NCBI GenBank assembly: GCA_945957225.1
Contig: CAMFKK010000194.1
Coordinates: forward strand, 1-5,507
Direction of reading: 5' to 3'
Length of the DNA: 5,507 nucleotides
Origin: an uncultured Sphingobacteriia bacterium
GTDB taxonomy: Bacteria > Bacteroidota > Bacteroidia > Chitinophagales > Chitinophagaceae
In this document: positions 1 to 5,507 of the stretch, one piece after another
Position numbering within the stretch: the first letter of the stretch is position 1
Layout of the letters: every line of letters starts with the position of its first letter
Notes under the pieces: model-generated
Told to the model about the DNA's origin: nothing
Seen by the model: the letters and a program-made list of their open reading frames with translations, nothing else
Database searches by the model: none
Position numbers and translations under genes: made by a program

Positions 1-309
1 GCCCAACTCATTCTGGTAGCTGATAGCCATTTCAATAATGGGAATATTGGGATAAACTGAAGAAGCCACAGATAATAGTACTCTTTCTGCACAAATTCCA
101 ACCGGGAAACTAGCATTCTCTTGGTTGCTTCCTTTTAAAATAATCCCATTCTCCAATCTTGCTGCTGCACCAACCCTGAATTTTGAATAAGGGGCATAAG
201 CCAATCCTGTTGCTAATTTTGCGGCTTCCATGAGTTCTTGATCAGCCGCATTTAATTCAGTGACAGAATCATAAGCAGTATAAGCAAATTGTTGTTCTAT
301 CTTTTTCAT
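1..309 (-). CDS. cdd: Cytidine deaminase, N-terminal 103 codons (3' end lies outside the window)
   Basis: This gene encodes a cytoplasmic zinc enzyme of pyrimidine salvage that hydrolyses cytidine or deoxycytidine to uridine or deoxyuridine. Translating the reverse complement gives an open frame from ATG at 309 to the window edge. Residues 34-46 (LATGLAYAPYSKF, followed by RVGAA) are the usual N-terminal signature. GSNQEN at 60-65 carries the ribose-binding Asn and Glu. CAER at 73-76 holds the first zinc ligand, Cys73, and the proton-shuttling Glu75; a Cys rather than His here is typical of the small tetrameric enzymes. The second zinc motif (PCxxC) should lie just beyond the window and cannot be checked. 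The start is firm because an in-frame TAA lies three codons upstream. AAAGG ends four bases before the ATG and is at best a weak ribosome site. The gene begins only 13 bases after the U-tract of the lepB terminator. The family call is secure; completeness is unknown. Confidence 0.93.
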   Translation of the reverse strand, partial: MKKIEQQFAYTAYDSVTELNAADQELMEAAKLATGLAYAPYSKFRVGAAARLENGIILKGSNQENASFPVGICAERVLLSVASSVYPNIPIIEMAISYQNELG

Positions 310-321
310 AAACCTTTATTT

Positions 322-356
322 AGACAAAAAGTCCCCATAGCAATGACTATGAGGAC
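322..356 (-). terminator. Rho-independent terminator downstream of lepB
   Basis: Arms at 331-340 and 347-356 form a 10-bp stem with a 6-base loop. Read on the minus strand, GTCCTCATAG pairs with CTATGGGGAC completely, with one U-G wobble, and is followed directly by TTTTTGTCT (330-322). Read on the plus strand, the same position would be a C-A mismatch and there is no T-run after the stem, so the element works in the minus direction. It lies 24 bases after the lepB stop codon and 13 bases before the cdd start. It therefore ends the lepB transcript and separates it from cdd. Confidence 0.85.
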
Positions 357-380
357 CCCCTTTCGGCTATTAAAGATAGA

Positions 381-1889
381 CTATTTGATACTATTGAACA
401 AGCGTTTCCATCTAGGCCCATTCTCATAGCTAAACCAGATTAAAGAAGCTTTTCCAACAATATGGGTTTCAGGGACAAAACCCCAATAACGACTATCTTG
501 ACTACGATGACGGTTATCCCCCATCATCCAATAATAGTTATAGATAGGTGTGTATTGATTTGTTTCCTTACCATTGATCATAAACTTACCATTGGATTCC
601 TCCAATTTATTGTGTTCATAATCTGTAATTAACCTTCTGTACAAAGCAATATTTTGAACAGATAACGTAATTGTTTCTCCTTTCTTTGGTATTTTAATAG
701 GCCCAAAATTATCTAAGGTATAGGGGAAATTCACATCATCAAAAGGGAAATAGCCACCAACATATCCATTGGAATACAAGCCAATAGATTTGATATTTGG
801 CTGTTGTTTTAATTTAGCCATTTCCAGAGGCGTCATATTAAACACAAAGGTGTTGGGCTTATTCTCGTAAGGTATAATCTGACCTTTGGTATCTTCCACA
901 TTCACACCCAGTTCCTCTTTTAAAAATTCTTCAGAAAATGGTCTACCATCGGTCTCCACAACATATTCTGTTTGAGAAGCTCCTGGCAAATAAGCGGGTT
1001 GACCATTAATAAATAATTGTGCATCTTTTAATTGTAGTACATCTCCAGCTTCAGCAACACAACGTTTGATATAATTATCCGTTTTATCCATGGGGTGCAC
1101 CAAAATGGGGAATTGCGCATTTAATGCCTCCCTATCTCCCTTAAATTGCGTTCTTAGAATATCATAATACGGCTGTTTACTTCCATATTCAGGCAAATTA
1201 ATAATGGTATCACCAGCAGGGAAATTGAATACTACAACATCATTCCTTTTAACTGAGGTAAAAGCAGGAAGACGTTTATAAGGAATCTGGATCCATTTTA
1301 AATAAGATGGCGTTGTGATTGAACCAGGCATGGTATTGTGGACAAAGGGAAATGAGAGCGGTGTTTGCGGAATCCTTGGTCCATAACTCATCTTATTGAC
1401 AAACAAAAAGTCATTTACCAGTAAGGTCTTTTCCATACTTTCAGAAGGAATCACATAAGCTTCAAATACAAAAGTTCTAATCAGAGTTGCCGCAACTATA
1501 GCAAAAACACCTGCATCTATCCATTCTCTTGAAGCTGGTTTATGATATAAAGCCATAACAGATGGACCATGAAAAACGGTATCCTTAGCAAAACCCAAAT
1601 AAGGAAAATAAAAGAAAGGCAAGAAAATTGTTGCCGCATGGTCTAGAACGGTTACTTTTTTGAATTGCATCACAAAAATGATGGTTATCCAAATGGTAAT
1701 AAATTGACCTGCTACAGGAATCAATTGAAACCAAAACCAATACTTTTTAATGGCAGTTTTTTCAACAATCAACCAAGTATTATAAAAGGGAACCAATGCT
1801 TTCCATGGTTCAATCCCTGCTTTTTTAAACATACCGTACATGCCAATATGCCAAACAATAACAACTATAACAAATAAAATTAATCCCAT
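381..1889 (-). CDS. lepB: Signal peptidase I, long Bacteroidota form
   Basis: This 502-residue inner-membrane serine protease removes signal peptides from exported proteins on the periplasmic side. The catalytic boxes are all visible. PSESM at 148-152 supplies nucleophile Ser151, right after a membrane segment at about 125-142. KRNDVVVF at 224-231 is the next conserved strand. YIKR at 273-276 supplies the general-base Lys275. GDNR at 457-460 and SQDSRYWG at 463-470 form the last box. The N-terminal ~100 residues add hydrophobic segments at about 2-20, 51-74 and 85-100, resembling the DUF5684-type module that I recall on Bacteroidota LepB proteins. At 502 residues it is far longer than the 324-residue E. 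coli enzyme. The extra length lies in that N-terminus and in about 180 residues between Lys275 and the GDNR box. A candidate promoter lies in the 79-bp gap upstream and a hairpin terminator follows. The catalytic assignment is firm; the role of the insertion is unknown. Confidence 0.97.
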   Translation of the reverse strand: MGLILFVIVVIVWHIGMYGMFKKAGIEPWKALVPFYNTWLIVEKTAIKKYWFWFQLIPVAGQFITIWITIIFVMQFKKVTVLDHAATIFLPFFYFPYLGFAKDTVFHGPSVMALYHKPASREWIDAGVFAIVAATLIRTFVFEAYVIPSESMEKTLLVNDFLFVNKMSYGPRIPQTPLSFPFVHNTMPGSITTPSYLKWIQIPYKRLPAFTSVKRNDVVVFNFPAGDTIINLPEYGSKQPYYDILRTQFKGDREALNAQFPILVHPMDKTDNYIKRCVAEAGDVLQLKDAQLFINGQPAYLPGASQTEYVVETDGRPFSEEFLKEELGVNVEDTKGQIIPYENKPNTFVFNMTPLEMAKLKQQPNIKSIGLYSNGYVGGYFPFDDVNFPYTLDNFGPIKIPKKGETITLSVQNIALYRRLITDYEHNKLEESNGKFMINGKETNQYTPIYNYYWMMGDNRHRSQDSRYWGFVPETHIVGKASLIWFSYENGPRWKRLFNSIK

Positions 1890-1922
1890 TGTTTCAAATT
1901 ATACTAACAAAAATATCCTTTT

Positions 1923-1952
1923 CAAACTTAGATTGCCCCTACTTGGCATAAA
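1923..1952 (-). promoter_or_regulatory. Candidate Bacteroidota-type promoter for lepB
   Basis: On the minus strand, TAAGTTTG at 1930-1923 matches the Bacteroidota -7 consensus TAnnTTTG exactly. A weaker -33 element, TTTA (consensus TTTG), lies at 1952-1949 with an 18-base spacer. The implied start of transcription would leave a leader of roughly 25-30 bases before the lepB ATG at 1889. The -7 match is good, but the -33 match is partial and AT-rich DNA yields such matches by chance, so this is a candidate only. Confidence 0.38.
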
Positions 1953-1968
1953 GTTTTCTTAAATAAAC

Positions 1969-3129
1969 TTAAGCAGGCAGTACATAATTTTTCACATCGT
2001 CCACCAAAATGGTTTTGCCCGACAAGATAATCAACCTTTCTACCACATTGCGTAACTCTCTAATATTCCCAGTCCATTGATGCGCCTGCAAAGCTTCCAT
2101 GGCTTTTTTGTCAATTGACTTGGGCGATTGCCCGTAATCGGCAGCTATATCCAACAGAAATTTGGTGACCAAATCTGGAATATCGTCTAAACGTTGGTTT
2201 AAAGTGGGTACATGTATGAGTATGACACCTAGTCTGTGATAAAGGTCTAGTCTAAACTGTTTTTCTTCCACTTCTTTTAAAAGATCTTTATTAGTTGCTG
2301 CTACTACACGTACGTCTACATTAATTTCCTTATCCCCCCCAACCCTAGTTATTTTGCCTTCTTGTAAAGCGCGTAACACTTTGGCTTGCGCCGATAGACT
2401 CATATCTCCAATCTCATCCAAGAAAAGAGTACCGCCATTAGCTTGTTCAAATTTTCCAACTCTTTGTTTTATAGCAGAAGTAAAGGAACCTTTTTCATGT
2501 CCAAATAGTTCACTTTCTATTAATTCCGATGGAATTGCAGCGCAATTCACTTCTACAATTGGGCCATGACAACGCAAACTTTTCTCATGTAACCATCTAG
2601 CAACTAATTCTTTTCCAGTTCCATTTTCACCCGTGATTAAGACCCTTGCATCGGTTGGAGCCACTTTTTCAATAGTGTCTTTAATCTTCTTTATAGCATC
2701 ACTATTTCCAATAATTTCTTGAACTTTTGAAACTTTTCTCTTTAACACTTTGGTTTCTTTCACCAAATTGGTTCTATCCAACGCATTTCTAATAGTAATC
2801 AAAAGTCTGTTTAAATCAGGGGGCTTGGAAATATAATCATATGCTCCTTTTTTTACAGCATCAACAGCCGTTTCTATATTTCCATGACCACTGATCATAA
2901 TGACTGGTACTTCAGCATTAATGGTTACCACAGCATCCAAAAATTCCAAGCCATCTAGTTTGGGCATTTTAATATCGCAAAGGACTAAGTCAAAGGAATG
3001 TTGTTTGAACTTTTGTAAACCTTCTTCTCCGTCGGAGGCTTCTTCTACTTTAAACCCTTCATTCCCTAAAATGTCTTTTAATACATTTCGGATTGATTTT
3101 TCATCATCTATGATTAAAATATGGGCCAT
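1969..3129 (-). CDS. NtrC-type sigma-54 response regulator without a DNA-binding domain
   Basis: This 386-residue cytoplasmic protein is predicted to activate sigma-54 RNA polymerase by ATP hydrolysis once phosphorylated. A receiver domain spans about 1-120, with acidic Asp8 and Asp9, phospho-acceptor Asp52 in CDIKMP, switch residue Ser80 and Lys102-Pro103. A helical linker (~121-137) leads to an AAA+ domain (~138-370). That domain shows Walker A GENGTGKE at 167-174, the sigma-54 contact loop GSFTSA at 214-219 (consensus GAFTGA), Walker B LFLDE at 235-239, FRLDLYHRL at 292-300 with candidate arginine fingers Arg293 and Arg299, and sensor II WTGNIREL at 352-359. The chain stops at 386, whereas NtrC has about 470 residues ending in a Fis-type helix-turn-helix, which is absent here. 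FlgR of Helicobacter and CtcC of Chlamydia are known activators that also lack it. The start is the first ATG after an in-frame TAG and places the receiver correctly. The gene begins 32 bp after the TonB receptor, with no terminator between them and no adjacent histidine kinase. Its targets cannot be read from the sequence. Confidence 0.94.
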   Translation of the reverse strand: MAHILIIDDEKSIRNVLKDILGNEGFKVEEASDGEEGLQKFKQHSFDLVLCDIKMPKLDGLEFLDAVVTINAEVPVIMISGHGNIETAVDAVKKGAYDYISKPPDLNRLLITIRNALDRTNLVKETKVLKRKVSKVQEIIGNSDAIKKIKDTIEKVAPTDARVLITGENGTGKELVARWLHEKSLRCHGPIVEVNCAAIPSELIESELFGHEKGSFTSAIKQRVGKFEQANGGTLFLDEIGDMSLSAQAKVLRALQEGKITRVGGDKEINVDVRVVAATNKDLLKEVEEKQFRLDLYHRLGVILIHVPTLNQRLDDIPDLVTKFLLDIAADYGQSPKSIDKKAMEALQAHQWTGNIRELRNVVERLIILSGKTILVDDVKNYVLPA

Positions 3130-3161
3130 ATCAGTTTTTTGCTAAGTTAAAGATTGATCCG

Positions 3162-5219
3162 TTAGCGTAATTGTAAATTGAACCCTAAATATGCATTACG
3201 TTCAGCCGCAGGATTATAAAATCTTCCACCTGCGGCATTGATATCATTGCCCAAACTATAGGATTGATTAAGTAAATTATCTATTCCGGCAAAAAAATGT
3301 AATTGCCAACGTAAAAATTCCTTTTTATAACCTGCTTTAACTTGAACCAATTGATAGGCTTCTGCTTTTGCGTCATTTGCATCGGTTAGCGGTATAGGAG
3401 CAACAGCATTGACACTAGCATTTATATATAAACGTTTAAAACATTCCCATTCAAATCCAGATACCCAAGTATGGCCAGGCACCCCAGTTAATGGATTCCC
3501 ATTATATAAATTATTGCCTTGTTGGTAATTATCAAAACGGTAAGGTTGAAATGCAACACTAGAAAAAAGATTCAAGGTCCATTTTCGTTTTGGAACATGA
3601 TCTCTAATCAAATATTTAATGCTTGCCTCTATTCCTTGTTGGGTTGTAGAGCCAGCATTGACAAAATACTCTGCACCAGCAGCATTGTTTCTTTTAACAA
3701 TAGCTTGACTCAATTGAAAGTGATAATAAGCTATATCAAATTGCAGTTTATTGTTGTATAAAAAGCCTTTAAAACCTATTTCTTTGTTCCATCCATTTTC
3801 AGCTACTAAGTCTTCATAAAATTTTCCATCTGAGGGTCTTATTTCTGCTAAAGAGGGTGGTGAAAATCCGAATGATGCAATGGCATAGGCCGTTATTTCA
3901 TTGGATATTTTATAAGACAAACCTAGCCTTGGAGCAAGTATAGGATTTGTTGTTTTTGGGGTTTCAACTATGGGTATTGTTGTTAACCTTTTAAAGTTAA
4001 CCATTTGATTGTTCAAACTTAGCCCCAATTGGAGTTGCCATTTTTGTTGCATGCGCCAAAGCAATTGCGAAAACAGGGTCCACTGCTTTGCATTAATATC
4101 ATCTTTGTATTGCAGGGTATCAACTTGACCTTTTCTATTTCCATAATTTTCAATACGGGAATGATTGTACAACCATTCCCCACCATTGGTCCATGTTAGA
4201 TTTCCGTTAGGACTATTCCACTGCCATTGTAAACCTGCACTTGAATTGGTTTCATTTCTAAATTCATAGTTGGTAATAAAGGGATTTTCAAATTGAGTAT
4301 TATTGACACTTATAAAAGCAGTGATATTTGACCTATTTGAAATCAACCATTGATCCGATAATCCTGCAAAAACAGTTTTATTTGAAATACTTGCATTTTG
4401 TGTTATTGCTGAAGGCAATGTTGCCGTTGCTTGCCTTGACAATTTTGGGTTTGATTGCATCTGAGCCAATGTGATGCCACCTGGTGTTTGGTAAAAAAGA
4501 TCTGTATAAAATGAAAGCAATTCCAACTGGTGTTTTCCCAATTGTAATGCAGCATTGTATTTTAAATGCTTTTTCTCCATAGAAGATTGCTCTCTATAGC
4601 CATCAGATTTCAAATGGGACTGTTGCAAAAGACTAAAGAATTTTGTCTCTTGATGTTGCCAACCTGCCGTTTGATGAATCATTCCATAAGCTCCTATGGT
4701 CAATCCAAGATTAAACTGATCCACTTGCTTATCAGTAAATGTTTTAGGGGATGCCAATAATGCAACCCCTCCAGTTCCAGCCCCATATACGCTTGCAGAT
4801 GGCCCTTTTAAAATGGTAATTCCTCCTAGGTCTGCCAACTCAACTAAATTTAAATAGGCGTTTCCTGTTGCATCTGATAAAGGAATTTGATTCCAATAAA
4901 CTTTAACATATCTGACACCAAAAGGAGATCGCAATAAACTGCCCCTGATAGAAAGCCGATAACTACCAGGGGAACGCTCTTCCATTCTAATACCCGGAAG
5001 CTGATTTAAAACGGGAACCAATGAAACTGGGGAATAAGTTTGTAATTCCTTGGAATTTAGGGCTGCAATTGCAATAGGTGAAGCCTTCCATTCCAACTTT
5101 GATTTAAACACTTCTACTTGCACTCCTTGTAAACTGTCTGAACCAAAACCAGTTGTTTGAGCCAGCAAAAAATCTTGCTGACAAAAAAATAAAAGACAAA
5201 TGAGAATGGTTCTAGTCAA
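3162..5219 (-). CDS. TonB-dependent outer-membrane receptor, substrate unknown
   Basis: This 685-residue protein is predicted to be a gated outer-membrane transporter powered by TonB-ExbBD, as used for siderophores, haem, cobalamin or metals. Residues 1-20 form a signal peptide (hydrophobic ILICLLFF at 5-12, likely cleavage LLA|QTT after 20). VQVEVF at 33-38 may be the TonB box. A plug domain runs from about 46 to 157, with LPGIRMEERSPGSYRLSIRG at 74-93 and ILKGPSASVYGAGTGGVALL at 136-155. The rest is a predicted beta-barrel. It includes FGFSPPSLAEIRPSDGKFYE at 450-469, NAGSTTQQGIEASIKY at 521-536 and a terminal IDNLLNQSY segment at 646-654 typical of the family. There is no N-terminal carboxypeptidase-like extension and no SusD partner, so it is not a SusC-type glycan receptor. 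The chain ends in LQLR rather than the usual terminal aromatic. The start is TTG at 5219: an in-frame TAA lies four codons upstream and the next in-frame ATG is codon 79, inside the plug. The substrate is not predictable here. Confidence 0.93.
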   Translation of the reverse strand: MTRTILICLLFFCQQDFLLAQTTGFGSDSLQGVQVEVFKSKLEWKASPIAIAALNSKELQTYSPVSLVPVLNQLPGIRMEERSPGSYRLSIRGSLLRSPFGVRYVKVYWNQIPLSDATGNAYLNLVELADLGGITILKGPSASVYGAGTGGVALLASPKTFTDKQVDQFNLGLTIGAYGMIHQTAGWQHQETKFFSLLQQSHLKSDGYREQSSMEKKHLKYNAALQLGKHQLELLSFYTDLFYQTPGGITLAQMQSNPKLSRQATATLPSAITQNASISNKTVFAGLSDQWLISNRSNITAFISVNNTQFENPFITNYEFRNETNSSAGLQWQWNSPNGNLTWTNGGEWLYNHSRIENYGNRKGQVDTLQYKDDINAKQWTLFSQLLWRMQQKWQLQLGLSLNNQMVNFKRLTTIPIVETPKTTNPILAPRLGLSYKISNEITAYAIASFGFSPPSLAEIRPSDGKFYEDLVAENGWNKEIGFKGFLYNNKLQFDIAYYHFQLSQAIVKRNNAAGAEYFVNAGSTTQQGIEASIKYLIRDHVPKRKWTLNLFSSVAFQPYRFDNYQQGNNLYNGNPLTGVPGHTWVSGFEWECFKRLYINASVNAVAPIPLTDANDAKAEAYQLVQVKAGYKKEFLRWQLHFFAGIDNLLNQSYSLGNDINAAGGRFYNPAAERNAYLGFNLQLR

Positions 5220-5225
5220 TGGATT

Positions 5226-5266
5226 AAATTAAAATTCCCGGACTGTATATAGACGAGTCCGGGAAT
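5226..5266 (-). terminator. Rho-independent terminator downstream of pdhB
   Basis: A perfect 11-bp inverted repeat (attcccggact at 5234-5244, agtccgggaat at 5256-5266) encloses an 11-base loop. On the minus strand it is followed by TTTTAATTT, which makes a modest U-tract. On the plus strand the following bases are CAATGATATT, so the element is directional. It sits 18 bases after the E1 beta stop codon, and the T-run ends 6 bases before the TTG start of the TonB receptor. The GC-rich stem makes termination likely; the interrupted U-tract leaves room for some read-through. Confidence 0.8.
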
Positions 5267-5284
5267 CAATGATATTATAAAGCG

Positions 5285-5507
5285 CTATTTTTTTGTTTGA
5301 ACCAGCTCTTTTACCAATTTCACAGTTCTAGTGATATCAGGAATAGCTAGAGCAGCCAAATTAGGCGCGTAGTGCATTGGTGCATCCGCACTGGTAATTC
5401 TTCTGATAGGTGCATCAAGATAATCAAATGCTTCTTTTTGGATTCTATAAGTTATTTCTGAAGAAACTGAAGCAAAAGGCCATTGTTCTTCAACAATTAC
5501 CAATCGA
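5285..5507 (-). CDS. pdhB: Pyruvate dehydrogenase E1 component, beta subunit, C-terminal part (5' end lies outside the window)
   Basis: The beta subunit pairs with E1 alpha to form the thiamine-diphosphate-dependent decarboxylase of the pyruvate dehydrogenase complex, converting pyruvate and passing the acetyl group to E2 lipoyl arms in the cytoplasm. About 74 C-terminal codons are visible, ending in TAG at 5287-5285. The frame is open to the window edge: RLVIVEEQWPF, then EITYRIQKEAFDYLDAPIRR and SADAPMHYAPNLAALAIPD. This matches the transketolase C-terminal domain of E1 beta chains, notably VEExWPF, the AFDYLDAP stretch and the ADxPMxYAxxLE-like region. The TTG at 5503-5501 is the Leu of RLVIVEE and not a start codon. 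Related E1 beta subunits (branched-chain 2-oxoacid or acetoin dehydrogenase) share this fold, but the motif wording fits pyruvate dehydrogenase best. A run of seven A bases precedes the stop. A strong hairpin terminator follows, so the gene appears to end its own transcription unit. Confidence 0.88.
   Translation of the reverse strand, partial: RLVIVEEQWPFASVSSEITYRIQKEAFDYLDAPIRRITSADAPMHYAPNLAALAIPDITRTVKLVKELVQTKK

Noticed and set aside
1665..1877. Plus-strand open frame of 70 codons opposite the lepB N-terminus
   Set aside because: It lies wholly antisense to a well-supported gene, has low-complexity Asn/Pro-rich content and no recognisable domain; it is a shadow of lepB codon use. The plus-strand frames at 2354-2569, 2900-3145, 3519-3761 and 4566-4760 were dismissed for the same reason.
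1890..1968. Possible terminator between the activator gene and lepB
   Set aside because: Only short stems are present (AAGTTT/AAACTT, all but two pairs A-T, and TGCC/GGCA with a 7-base loop), and neither is followed by a T-run on the minus strand. Read-through into lepB remains possible.
3162..5219. SusC/SusD glycan-uptake pair
   Set aside because: The receptor is shorter than SusC proteins, lacks the N-terminal carboxypeptidase-like domain, and no SusD lipoprotein gene is adjacent.
5220..5284. Sigma-54 type -24/-12 promoter before the receptor gene
   Set aside because: Scanning this gap, and the gap at 1890-1968, for GG and GC pairs at the required spacing found no match to TGGCAC-N5-TTGC, so self-regulation by the neighbouring activator is not supported here.
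5501..5503. TTG as the start of a 72-residue small protein at the right edge
   Set aside because: The frame stays open upstream to the window end and the preceding codons read into RLVIVEE, a conserved internal stretch of E1 beta. The TTG is an internal leucine codon of a truncated gene.
1..5507. CRISPR array, tRNA, rRNA, insertion sequence or prophage remnants
   Set aside because: No repeated spacer pattern, cloverleaf-like sequence, transposase or integrase motif, or terminal inverted repeats were seen; the window is almost fully occupied by five same-strand genes.

Overview
The window looks like ordinary chromosomal DNA from a Bacteroidota bacterium, most plausibly a Chitinophagaceae- or Sphingobacteriia-like relative. 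Four things point there: the DNA is visibly AT-rich; the genes lack clear Shine-Dalgarno sequences; the type I signal peptidase is the long multi-spanning Bacteroidota form; and the sigma-54 activator has the GSFTSA-type loop and short C-terminus that I associate with that phylum. The assignment rests on recognising protein families by eye, without any database search.

All five genes lie on the minus strand, so transcription runs from high to low coordinates. In that order they are: (1) the 3' end of a pyruvate dehydrogenase E1 beta gene (5507-5285, cut by the window edge), followed by a strong hairpin terminator (5266-5226); (2) a 685-residue TonB-dependent outer-membrane receptor (5219-3162) that must start on TTG; (3) 32 bp later, a 386-residue NtrC-type response regulator with receiver and AAA+ sigma-54 activator domains but no DNA-binding domain (3129-1969); (4) after a 79-bp gap with a candidate Bacteroidota-type promoter, a 502-residue signal peptidase I (1889-381) followed by a second hairpin terminator (356-322); and (5) the first 103 codons of a cytidine deaminase (309-1, cut by the window edge).

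The two terminators bracket a three-gene segment (receptor, regulator, lepB) that could be co-transcribed, with lepB perhaps also using its own promoter. The products act in different places: iron or cofactor uptake at the outer membrane, transcription control in the cytoplasm, and signal-peptide cleavage at the inner membrane. The only functional link I can infer is positional, namely the receptor lying next to the regulator. Intergenic gaps are all under 80 bp and no stretch over 300 bases lacks a gene.

I see no mobile element, CRISPR array, RNA gene or clearly new multi-gene system. The points most worth a second look are the activator without a DNA-binding domain, the receptor's non-ATG start directly behind a terminator, and the large insertion in the signal peptidase.
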